From Oscillospiraceae bacterium (GTDB taxonomy: Bacteria > Bacillota > Clostridia > UBA1381): DNA of 45,842 bases. The DNA is taken from assembly GCA_022509005.1 (NCBI GenBank), contig JAFLUC010000009.1, positions 1 to 45,842 of the forward strand, given 5' to 3'. Of the stretch, positions 18,765 to 27,100 are shown in pieces. Made by a program: the position numbers and the translations under genes. Each line of letters starts with the position of its first letter. The first letter of the stretch is position 1. Below the pieces are notes generated by a model. It ran no database searches, was not told where the DNA came from, and saw only the letters and a list, made by a program, of their open reading frames with translations.

Positions 18765-20456
18765 TTATTTTTTCAGAGCTTTGAACATTTTTATATATGA
18801 TGTCATAACAGCCTTTGGGGGCGGTGTTGATGATTTTCTTGTTCCTGTAAGCCGATATGCTGCTTCTCTTGCCGTTCTTACAGCATATTCGCTGCTGTAT
18901 GAGATGCCCGCGCCGAGCTTTGCGAACTGACCGATAAATGCCATATTACTTCCTTCCTTAACAATAATCGGCTTCTCCTCATCACTGTACGGAAGCGACG
19001 AAGCAGATGCGTAAGGCATTGCGCACGGGATCACATTTATTATATCCTCTGTAATCTCTTCCCAGCGATCTTCCGCGCCGATGAGCTTTACAAGCTCAAA
19101 CAGGATTTCCGCACCGCTTGCGTAGCGCAGCTCCTTTTCTACATATCTGCCCTCTGTATCAACGTTCATGCATGTTCCGCATATTACTGTTACATCGTCA
19201 GTCTGATTTTCAAAATACGGCTGCGGCACATTTGAGATAGTCATTCCCCAAGGCGACGCGGCAAAAGTCGTCAACCCGCCGCATGCAGCTGCATTCTGAG
19301 TGAACTCATTTATTATGTCAAGAAGCATTCGCGATTTTGATGTGATCGTAAAAGTGATTACATCACTTTCATCTGTATCATAGAACGCCTCAGGATTGCC
19401 GAACCCGTCACGCTTTTCCGCAATTCTTCTCCAAAGTTCCGCCGATCCCGGAAGCTCGCCCGAAACAGGTGCAGGATAGTTATAATCACCTATAGTCGCG
19501 CATTCGGAAACAGAGCCGTTCGTAACAAAGAATAAATCTTTCTCATTAAGATAGAATGTCTTTACCGTTCCGTTATCATTAAGATGAATTGCGCTTATTC
19601 TATCTGTCTCCGGTTCAAAATCAGCATCTGTAACAAGGCAGTGTGTAGCAAAATTTACATCATGTGCTCGCAGGAACGCAACAAGTGCCTTTATAACGGT
19701 ATCCTGAAGGTTAAATTGAGCGCGAAGTGAATTTTTCATCGTGTAAAGCTCATTCATCTCGCCTGAAACGCAATTTATCACATGTTTAAGCTCAACAGCT
19801 GAAGAGTCTGCGCGAAGCATATATGCTGATGAAAGCAGTATCCAGAGGTTTGATTCAATAAATTCCGGCGTCTCACTGAAAAATTCCGCTATTGTTCGTT
19901 CCGAGAGCATATAGTCCTTTTCAGACAGCAGGATTTTAACACGCTTAACAGCAGCCTTACTCATACCGAATCCGCTTTTTACTATATTACCCTCATCATC
20001 TATTATACGCGCATTTTCATCAATCGGATTTGCATTCATGAAATTAATTATTTCATCCTTAACGCTCATATCAGGAAGATTTGCTGATTTTAATCCGTTT
20101 AACATATCCATGAGATTAGCATGATTGCGAACCGATAAAAGCTTGGGAGCGGCACATACGAACCCTGTTTCGCAGTCTCCGCCTACGTTGAACGCACCTC
20201 CTACGCTTCCCGATTCCTCAAATATATGAATCGAGTCACCGGGCACGTGGCAGTCACGGATGAGATAATATGCACCCGAGAGCGCGGCAAGTCCACCGCC
20301 GGCAAAATAAATGTTTCGCTTTGGCGGAAGAGATTTATTCTCATTCCCCTGCAGCTCCAGCTGCTTTCTCTTTTTTGATGTAACTATTCCTGCGGCTGTG
20401 GCAGCTCCTAAAATTGCGCCTAATGCCGCAAGTCCTGCAATGGTTCTTTTTTTCAT
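18765..20456 (-). CDS. Oleate hydratase family protein with N-terminal membrane segment and altered active site
   Basis: This FAD-dependent fatty-acid hydratase family (myosin-cross-reactive antigen) protein has about 563 residues. Family marks are the FAD-binding AGGGLAALSGAYYLIRD (about 45-60), IHIFEESGSVGGAF, the C-terminal VIPCAMPYASAS and SEYAVRTAREAAYRL. Known members add water to the double bond of oleate or linoleate. Two features are odd. A hydrophobic stretch (AGLAALGAILGAATAAGIV) flanked by Lys/Arg precedes the FAD domain, suggesting a membrane anchor. The usual RGGRE motif with the catalytic Glu is replaced by CAAPKLLSVRNH after GFV. The TVNRQPHF motif also reads SNVPQPYF. It may act on another substrate or be inactive as a hydratase. 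I chose ATG 20456 because AAAGGA lies 9 nt upstream; an in-frame ATG at 20474 overlaps the upstream stop but lacks a ribosome site. Confidence 0.8.
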   Translation of the reverse strand: MKKRTIAGLAALGAILGAATAAGIVTSKKRKQLELQGNENKSLPPKRNIYFAGGGLAALSGAYYLIRDCHVPGDSIHIFEESGSVGGAFNVGGDCETGFVCAAPKLLSVRNHANLMDMLNGLKSANLPDMSVKDEIINFMNANPIDENARIIDDEGNIVKSGFGMSKAAVKRVKILLSEKDYMLSERTIAEFFSETPEFIESNLWILLSSAYMLRADSSAVELKHVINCVSGEMNELYTMKNSLRAQFNLQDTVIKALVAFLRAHDVNFATHCLVTDADFEPETDRISAIHLNDNGTVKTFYLNEKDLFFVTNGSVSECATIGDYNYPAPVSGELPGSAELWRRIAEKRDGFGNPEAFYDTDESDVITFTITSKSRMLLDIINEFTQNAAACGGLTTFAASPWGMTISNVPQPYFENQTDDVTVICGTCMNVDTEGRYVEKELRYASGAEILFELVKLIGAEDRWEEITEDIINVIPCAMPYASASSLPYSDEEKPIIVKEGSNMAFIGQFAKLGAGISYSSEYAVRTAREAAYRLTGTRKSSTPPPKAVMTSYIKMFKALKK

Positions 20457-20473
20457 GGACATTGTTCCTTTCA

Positions 20474-20929
20474 TTATATATTTTTATAGTTTTCCATTAT
20501 TTTACTTCTTGGTATAAGCTTATGAATAACACGCAGCATACATTTTCTGAGAAACAAACTTTTTGCCCATGATTTATAGTAAAATCTGTACAATCTGTTC
20601 TCATTAGGAATATATTTCTCATCACGGTAAAAGCCTTTTGCAACAGCAATAATCTGATCCTCTCGTACTCCATGCTCAAGCACCCACTGGTTATCACCGC
20701 ACATGATATAGCCGTTCTCGTCTTTACCGAGACACCTGTGCATAACCTGCTGCCCGTTATCACGTTTATAGACAGGAAGATCATATTTTTCAAGTCCCTC
20801 TCCGTTATAACGAACAAGGTACACGCTGTCGCGGCGGTTTCTGAGCATCGGATACATGCTTGTTCCTACAGGTATGGCTACAAATTCACCATTTTCCTTT
20901 ATATACTTCTCGATTAGCGTTTCTTCCAT
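20474..20929 (-). CDS. S24/S26-family (signal-peptidase-like) protein
   Basis: The protein has 151 residues. The motif PVGTSMYPML (about 21-30) carries the catalytic-Ser signature GxSM of S24/S26 peptidases, and VMHRCLG (about 63-69) resembles the His-Arg segment of Ser-His type (SipW/ER-like) signal peptidases. GDNQ follows, as in the family. There is no clear membrane anchor; the C-terminus is basic and amphipathic. Such short relatives are common in gut Clostridia, often near peptide-maturation genes, and their substrates are mostly unknown. It is the first gene of the apparent operon, followed with a 1-nt stop/start overlap or a short gap by the oleate-hydratase homologue. AGGAAAG lies a rather distant 15 nt from ATG 20929, so translation may be weak. 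Confidence 0.75.
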   Translation of the reverse strand: MEETLIEKYIKENGEFVAIPVGTSMYPMLRNRRDSVYLVRYNGEGLEKYDLPVYKRDNGQQVMHRCLGKDENGYIMCGDNQWVLEHGVREDQIIAVAKGFYRDEKYIPNENRLYRFYYKSWAKSLFLRKCMLRVIHKLIPRSKIMENYKNI

Positions 20930-20976
20930 AGCTTTTCGTTCATTCTTTCCTAATATGATATTGAATAATTACTTTA

Positions 20977-21005
20977 ATTATAACATTTTAACCAAAGCTT
21001 GTCAA
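20977..21005 (-). promoter_or_regulatory. Perfect consensus promoter of the peptidase-hydratase-lyase operon
   Basis: On the minus strand TTGACA (21000-21005), a 17-bp spacer and TATAAT (20977-20982) match the consensus exactly. The TGA stop of the upstream oxidoreductase (21002-21004) lies inside the -35 box. Confidence 0.88.
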
Positions 21006-22150
21006 GTGCTCCTTTTTTGATTCAGCCATTTTTCAAACAGCCTCTCAAACTCTCTCTCATCATCGCTTTCCTGTGCCGGAATACTGGTCATGCGTCTCTC
21101 CCATGACGACAGGTAAACTGCGTTTGAAATCAAGAGACTTTTTCTCCCCTCGGATCCGGGTGCAATACACTTTCCGATTCCCATGCATTCATCGGCAAAG
21201 CCCTGCAAAACCTTTTCATATGGCTTCTCTTCTTTTTCCGGTATTATTTCTGTCCATGTTCCTTTTATTTTTTTAAAGAAATCCTCTGAATTTTCGCGAT
21301 GCTCCGCCTCAGAGCAGCCAAGCTCATCTATAAGCTCCCCTATTCTGAGCTTTCCGTTTTCACAAACGATCATAGCCTCCGCAAGCGATATTTCAAGACG
21401 ATTCAGCCCCGGCGCGTCTCCGGTAGATGTGATAAACGTTCCCGTTGCGCCGTTTTCCCATTCAAAATACGCGGTCACATCATCCTCGACCTCAATATCA
21501 TGAAAGTGTCCGTTTTTGCAAAACCCCTGAACATTAACCGGCATCCCGCATATCCACTGCAAAAGATCAAGGTTATGCGGGCACTGATTCAATAAAACAC
21601 CGCCGCCGTCCTTATCCCATGTCGCGCGCCATGCGCTTGAGGTATAATATTTTTCCGGTCTGTACCAGTCTGTGACAACCCAGTTCACTCTTTTTAACGC
21701 GCCGTATTTTCCGGAGCTTACTAGCTCGTGCAGCTTTATATATATAGGTAGTGTACGCTGATTAAAAATCATTCCGAATACTTTTCCCGATTTTTTCGCT
21801 TCGTTTTCCATAACTCTCGCCTGTCGGCTGTATACACCTGACGGTTTATCGCACAATACATGCAGTCCGTTTCTGAACGCTCTTACCGCCGCACTCTCAT
21901 GCGCGTAATGCGGTGTAGCGATCACAACAGCGTCTATTGATAATTCCTTGCTTTCAACCGCCTCAAAAAGAGCATCGGCAGTCTCATATACGTGAATACC
22001 CGCATCAATTGACGTACGAAGCCTTTCTCTGTTCGCTCCGCGCACTCTTGTAATAGCGCTTAACTCCATTCCATGTATCAAACCATTCTGAATCATAGCA
22101 GCATATTTGCTTCCCATGTTTCCTACTCCGATCACTGCCGTCCTTATCAT
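21002..22150 (-). CDS. Gfo/Idh/MocA-family NAD(P)-dependent sugar oxidoreductase
   Basis: The 382-residue protein has an N-terminal Rossmann domain with AVIGVGNMGSKY (about 5-16). The conserved DKPSG (equivalent of the family's EKP with catalytic Lys) is near residue 100, and a substrate-domain helix with PHNLDLLQW near 190 carries the conserved His and Asp. Family members oxidise or reduce sugars and inositols, and the exact substrate cannot be read. It has its own promoter and an AGAGGG site before ATG 22150. The next operon's promoter overlaps its stop codon and no hairpin terminator is visible, so some readthrough into that operon is possible. Confidence 0.9.
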   Translation of the reverse strand: MIRTAVIGVGNMGSKYAAMIQNGLIHGMELSAITRVRGANRERLRTSIDAGIHVYETADALFEAVESKELSIDAVVIATPHYAHESAAVRAFRNGLHVLCDKPSGVYSRQARVMENEAKKSGKVFGMIFNQRTLPIYIKLHELVSSGKYGALKRVNWVVTDWYRPEKYYTSSAWRATWDKDGGGVLLNQCPHNLDLLQWICGMPVNVQGFCKNGHFHDIEVEDDVTAYFEWENGATGTFITSTGDAPGLNRLEISLAEAMIVCENGKLRIGELIDELGCSEAEHRENSEDFFKKIKGTWTEIIPEKEEKPYEKVLQGFADECMGIGKCIAPGSEGRKSLLISNAVYLSSWERRMTSIPAQESDDEREFERLFEKWLNQKRST

Positions 22151-22188
22151 CTATAATCGCCCTCTTTCAAATAATGGTTCTTATTTTT

Positions 22189-22217
22189 ATCATAGCAAAA
22201 TACGCTGCTGTTGTCAA
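22189..22217 (-). promoter_or_regulatory. Promoter of the Gfo/Idh/MocA gene
   Basis: On the minus strand TTGACA (22212-22217) and TATGAT (22189-22194) have a 17-bp spacer. It is divergent from the lepA promoter. Confidence 0.82.
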
Positions 22218-22246
22218 TATTTTACTGTAATCCTTCAAAATCACTA

Positions 22247-22275
22247 TTGTAAAATCAAACGTTTTATGGTATAAT
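22247..22275 (+). promoter_or_regulatory. lepA promoter with palindromic -10 region
   Basis: TTGTAA (22247-22252) and TATAAT (22270-22275) have a 17-bp spacer. A perfect 14-bp palindrome, GGTATAATTATACC (22268-22281), covers the -10 box. AGGAGA (22294-22299) precedes ATG 22308. Confidence 0.75.
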
Positions 22276-22307
22276 TATACCGTATTATGAAATAGGAGAT
22301 TGTAAAT

Positions 22308-24116
22308 ATGTCAGACAGCAGACAAAAAAGAACGCGCAATTTCTGCATAATTGCGCATATAGACCATGGCAAATCAACGCTTGCCGACAGACTTTTAGAG
22401 CTTACCGGCGAGGTGGAAAAGCGCGACATGTCCGATCAGATACTTGACGATATGGATCTTGAGCGTGAGCGTGGAATCACTATCAAAGCTCATGCGGTAA
22501 CGCTTAAATATACTCGCCCCGACGGTGAAGAATATATTTTAAACCTTATCGATACACCCGGACATGTTGACTTTAACTATGAGGTATCACGCTCGCTTGC
22601 CGCGTGCGAAGGAGCTATCCTTATCGTTGACGCGTCACAGGGCATTGAGGCGCAGACACTCGCAAACACGTATCTTGCAATCGATCACGATCTTGAAGTT
22701 GTGCCGGTTATAAATAAGATCGACCTTCCCTCAGCAAATCCGGAGGGAGCAATTGAGGAAATCGAAAACATAATAGGAATACCGGCCGAGGACGCGCCCA
22801 AGGTCTCGGCAAAGACCGGGCAGAACGTTGCGGCGGTTCTTGAAGAGATCGTAAACAAAATACCGGCACCGACAGGTGATATTAATTCGCCGTTAAAGGC
22901 GCTGATTTTCGATTCATATTATGACAGCTACCGCGGCGTTATCGTTTATGTCCGAGTAAAGGAAGGCTCTCTCAAAGCCGGACAGCGGATAAGAATGATG
23001 GCGACTAAGGCGGAATTTGACGTCGTTGAGGTCGGAAGAATGCATCCCTCGGGGCTTATCCCGACAGATAAGCTCGAAGCCGGTGATGTTGGCTACATCG
23101 CCGCAAGCATTAAAAACATACAGGACACACAGGTCGGCGATACGATAACCACTACGGCTAAACCCGCAAGCGAGCCGCTGCCCGGCTATAAAAAGGTAAA
23201 TTCAATGGTATTCTGCGGAATATACCCCGCCGACGGCGCGCAGTACGAGGATTTAAAGGAAGCGCTTATGAAGCTTCAGCTCAATGATGCGTCGCTTATG
23301 TTTGAGGCTGAAACCTCCGCCGCGCTCGGTTTCGGATTCCGGTGCGGATTTTTGGGGCTGCTGCATCTTGAAATCATACAGGAGCGCCTGGAGCGCGAAT
23401 ATAATCTCGACCTTATCACAACCGCGCCGAGCGTTATATATAAGGTGTTTAAAACAGACGGTGAAATGGTGTGGTGCGACAATCCGTCTAACCTCCCCAA
23501 CCCCGCTGAGATCGAGCGCATGGAGGAGCCGATGGCAAGGGCGTCTATCATGTCGCCGAAGGATTATGTCGGCAGCGTAATGGAGCTGTGTCAGGAGCGC
23601 CGCGGTATATACAAGCACATGGAGTATCTTGACGAGACAAGAGCGGAAATAACGTATGAGCTGCCGCTTAACGAGATCATATACGATTTCTTTGACGCGT
23701 TAAAATCACGCACAAGAGGCTATGCGTCCTTTGATTATGAGCTTTGCGGCTATGCTCCGTCAAAGCTTGTAAAGCTTGATATTCTCTTAAACGGCGAAGC
23801 GGTTGACGCACTTTCGTTCATCGTATTCTCCGACAGTGCGTACGCACGCGGCAGAAAGATGTGCGAAAAGCTTAAAGAGGTCATTCCGCGCCAGCTCTTT
23901 GAGGTGCCTATTCAGGCGGCGATCGGCTCAAAGATCATTGCGCGTGAAACTATAAAAGCACTCCGCAAGGACGTGCTTGCAAAGTGCTACGGCGGCGATA
24001 TTTCAAGAAAGAAAAAGCTTCTGGAAAAACAGAAGGAAGGCAAAAAACGTATGCGCCAGGTCGGCACCGTAGAGGTTCCGCAGGAGGCGTTTATGTCGGT
24101 ATTAAAGCTGGATTGA
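22308..24116 (+). CDS. lepA: Elongation factor 4 (LepA), ribosome-associated translational GTPase
   Basis: At 602 residues it is full length for the family. The N-terminal GTPase domain carries the P-loop AHIDHGKS (about 16-23), the switch region [12 protein letters not shown] and DTPGH, and NKIDLPSA. Beta-barrel and EF-G-like domains follow, then the LepA-specific C-terminal domain with [18 protein letters not shown] and a basic tail ending [12 protein letters not shown]. LepA acts on stalled or mis-translocated ribosomes and influences initiation. It is a single gene between divergent and convergent neighbours, with its own promoter, a good ribosome site and a strong terminator. Confidence 0.98.
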   Translation: MSDSRQKRTRNFCIIAHIDHGKSTLADRLLELTGEVEKRDMSDQILDDMDLERERGITIKAHAVTLKYTRPDGEEYILNLIDTPGHVDFNYEVSRSLAACEGAILIVDASQGIEAQTLANTYLAIDHDLEVVPVINKIDLPSANPEGAIEEIENIIGIPAEDAPKVSAKTGQNVAAVLEEIVNKIPAPTGDINSPLKALIFDSYYDSYRGVIVYVRVKEGSLKAGQRIRMMATKAEFDVVEVGRMHPSGLIPTDKLEAGDVGYIAASIKNIQDTQVGDTITTTAKPASEPLPGYKKVNSMVFCGIYPADGAQYEDLKEALMKLQLNDASLMFEAETSAALGFGFRCGFLGLLHLEIIQERLEREYNLDLITTAPSVIYKVFKTDGEMVWCDNPSNLPNPAEIERMEEPMARASIMSPKDYVGSVMELCQERRGIYKHMEYLDETRAEITYELPLNEIIYDFFDALKSRTRGYASFDYELCGYAPSKLVKLDILLNGEAVDALSFIVFSDSAYARGRKMCEKLKEVIPRQLFEVPIQAAIGSKIIARETIKALRKDVLAKCYGGDISRKKKLLEKQKEGKKRMRQVGTVEVPQEAFMSVLKLD

Positions 24117-24132
24117 CACAACAAAAAAATCC

Positions 24133-24153
24133 GGGGGTGCGATTTGCACCCCC
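24133..24153. terminator. Bidirectional terminator between lepA and the VWA adhesin
   Basis: The 8-bp stem GGGGGTGC / GCACCCCC with loop GATTT is followed by TTTTGTT on the plus strand. On the minus strand it is followed by GGATTTTTTT, so it can serve both convergent genes. Confidence 0.9.
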
Positions 24154-24165
24154 TTTTGTTATGGC

Positions 24166-27100
24166 TTATTTAATAAATTTTTTCTTTCGGGAATAGACGT
24201 ATCCCGCCGCAAACAGCGTTAAGGCTCCGCCAATAATAGCCAAAAGGTTGAAGCCCTTGCCACCGGTATTTGGAAGATCAGGCGGTGTCGGTGTCGGTGT
24301 CGATGTCGGCGTCGGCGATGGAGTTGGCTCTTCCTCATCATCTGAATTGACGAACACATATGACGATGATCCTTCAGACCTTATCAAGCCGTCACCGGAA
24401 TCGGATTCATGATTCAGATAGAAGCCAGCTTTGTCAGTTTCCTCAACTTCATACCTTACGCCCGCCGGGATGTCTTTTATCGTAATCGACTCACCCTTTT
24501 TCAACTTGACCGTACCAGTCCAGTGTTTGCCGGTACCATCACCTGACCAAGCTATATCATTATCGGTGCCCACTTTAATGTAATCGAAGTCTTTCGGGTC
24601 AAACTCATAGTTGAAAATATCCGCATCTAATGTGATTGTAAACTCAAATTCTTGATCTTCATAGGTAGTGGTTTTTTCGGTCATAAACTTTGTAATTGTA
24701 AGCTCTCCCGTCGTTTCCGGAATAAGCGGTACCCAGAACAATGCGTATCGCTGCTTCAAAAGATCCGTCTCATAGTCAGCACCTTCAGCACCTTCCCATG
24801 TGCCCAGCCATGCAGTGTTTTTATCAGCACGCGCACGAAAGCCTAACGCATTATCCTGCTCTTCAGTGCCAAGTACGCCATTATTATCTTTAAATTTATA
24901 CTGGTTTTCTCCGGTAATTGTGACATGCTCGATACTTCCAAAGCTCAACCACTTAGAGTCGATGCTGATATTATCATCATCCGGTTCGACCGTATATGTG
25001 CCGTAAGGCAATCCATGATTAGTTCCGTCATAATATGTACCGCTCATCGTATCATCATTATAATAATCGCCGTTATATCCCTCGGAAAGCGACAGCGTTA
25101 TGTACACAACTTCATCCCCACCGGCAGCGGTGTCAGGCATAATTGTGTAGTTAATCTCAAATTTGCCCATCTCTTCCCTTGTGGTATTTGCCAGAGGCAT
25201 GATCCCGCCTAATATTGGGCTTCGCAAAGTTGATACGGTACTTGTAAGTGTGTCATATTCACGGAACAATTTTGCATAATATTCCAGATGAATTCCGCTT
25301 GAAGGTATTTTCGACCGTATCGCATCTATAACGTTCTTGCTGATTACCATTTCAAGAATAATCTCGCCGCTGACAGCACTTGCTTCGTATTCTCCCTTTA
25401 ATTCTTCGGTCTCTATCTCCTGACCTTGTGTAGGCTTATATCCGCTGTCCCACTTGTAATCAGTTTCCGTTGTATCCGTTACAAGCTTTTCATTGTAGTT
25501 CAACTGGTTTCCTGAGTCATCCGCCGCTTTGCCCTCACGCTGTGCTTCAGTCAACGGAGTATATGTAACATTCAAAGTCGTTTTCCTGCCGTCTGTATCT
25601 GTTGTAGGAGCATTTGGATCATAGTCCCCAGCGTCTGAACTCCAATAATAAGTAAGGGAGCCAATGCAATCACCCTCATGGTATGATTTACCTGTATCCG
25701 GGGATCTTCCTGTCGAATTGCTGTGCTTTTCATCCGGCAGATAATAGTACGGAATTGTTAATTCATTATTATTGATGATTTCTTGTAACAAGTCATCAAG
25801 GGTTCCGTTATAATACTCCGATGCCGCATACCGTGCAATATAATTCCAGTAGTATTGTTCGGTCTCCCAGGCATTCTCGATAAAGCTCCTCATAGCATCC
25901 AGATAACTCATCGGCTGACCCATATAAACAGAATCCGAGTTGCCGTCTTCCATTCCTACCGGTCCGACGTTTACAGTTGTACGCGGGAATCCCTTTGAAG
26001 GATGGTCAGAGGCTTCCATACTATCATCAGTACCCGATGACACGGTTCCGGCTATGGTTCCATCCAGTTCCAGCGGATCATAGACAAGGTTCTGCATCTT
26101 CGCATTACCGTTCGAGAGAACTGCGTTACCGCCAAGGAAGTCATCCTTCGCGCGAACTGTGATTGTTGAGCTCCAGACAGGAACATCCGTTGCACCAAAC
26201 GAGCTGCCCGGGATTGTCTGGTCAACCCATCTGAGATAGTACATATCTGCGGCACTGTCATAATGCAGCCGTGCCTTTGCGTTTGTTCCATTGGAAACGG
26301 TTATATTGCGGAAATTTGTATCAGACACCGTAAACGTAGTGGCAGTTCCATCCGTATTTGTTCTCGTGACGCTGCCGCCCGCGTTCAGATGCCACTGGCG
26401 TCCCTGACTGTCAACCAGGTCAAAGCGCGGATCGATGTAGTCCTGCACAGTGTAGTTTTCAAGCTTCTTTACAATATATTCCAGTATTTCGTCTTCAAAT
26501 ATTTTTACAAGTGCGTCAGCAGAATTATCTACGTTATATAGGTTCATTGCTTCGTCTGTAGTATAAACGCGTTTTTCGTCTCCTGTTAACTCACCAAGAT
26601 AAGTCTTTGCATCCTTGTAAGCCTGAGAGCCTTGCGCTATCGAACCACCTGTAAGCATAGCTGCGTAAATGGTGTATCCCTTATCTCTCAATTGTTTCGC
26701 ATATGCACGCGCAGGGTTATAATTGTTATGACTATAGTCATTAGTCGTGCTTTTAGCAGTGTTAAACTTACTATCAATAGTCGAGGTGGTACCGGATACA
26801 TTATCCTTACCATCGGTAAAAATAATCAGGTATTTATCCGCGTCATTATCTGCGTTTGGATCAAGATTATCTATATATGACAGCAATCCGGTCCATGTAT
26901 ATGTACCTCCGGTAAGTCCGTAGTTATACTGCGGCAAGCCGTAGGAGTTGATGCTGGTATCACCCAATATCGTTCCGCCGCCGGCGCGATTTAATGAGAA
27001 AATTTTCGTACTCAGGTAAGTGTCACTTGTCCAGTCAAGCATAACGAGCTTATCAAGATAGTCCTGACTCTTTTTAGCATTTCTTGCGCTGAATCGTACA

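Noticed and set aside
24285..24320. Short tandem units as a possible CRISPR-like array
   Set aside because: Units are 6 bp with no spacers and lie in frame within a coding Thr-Pro stalk.
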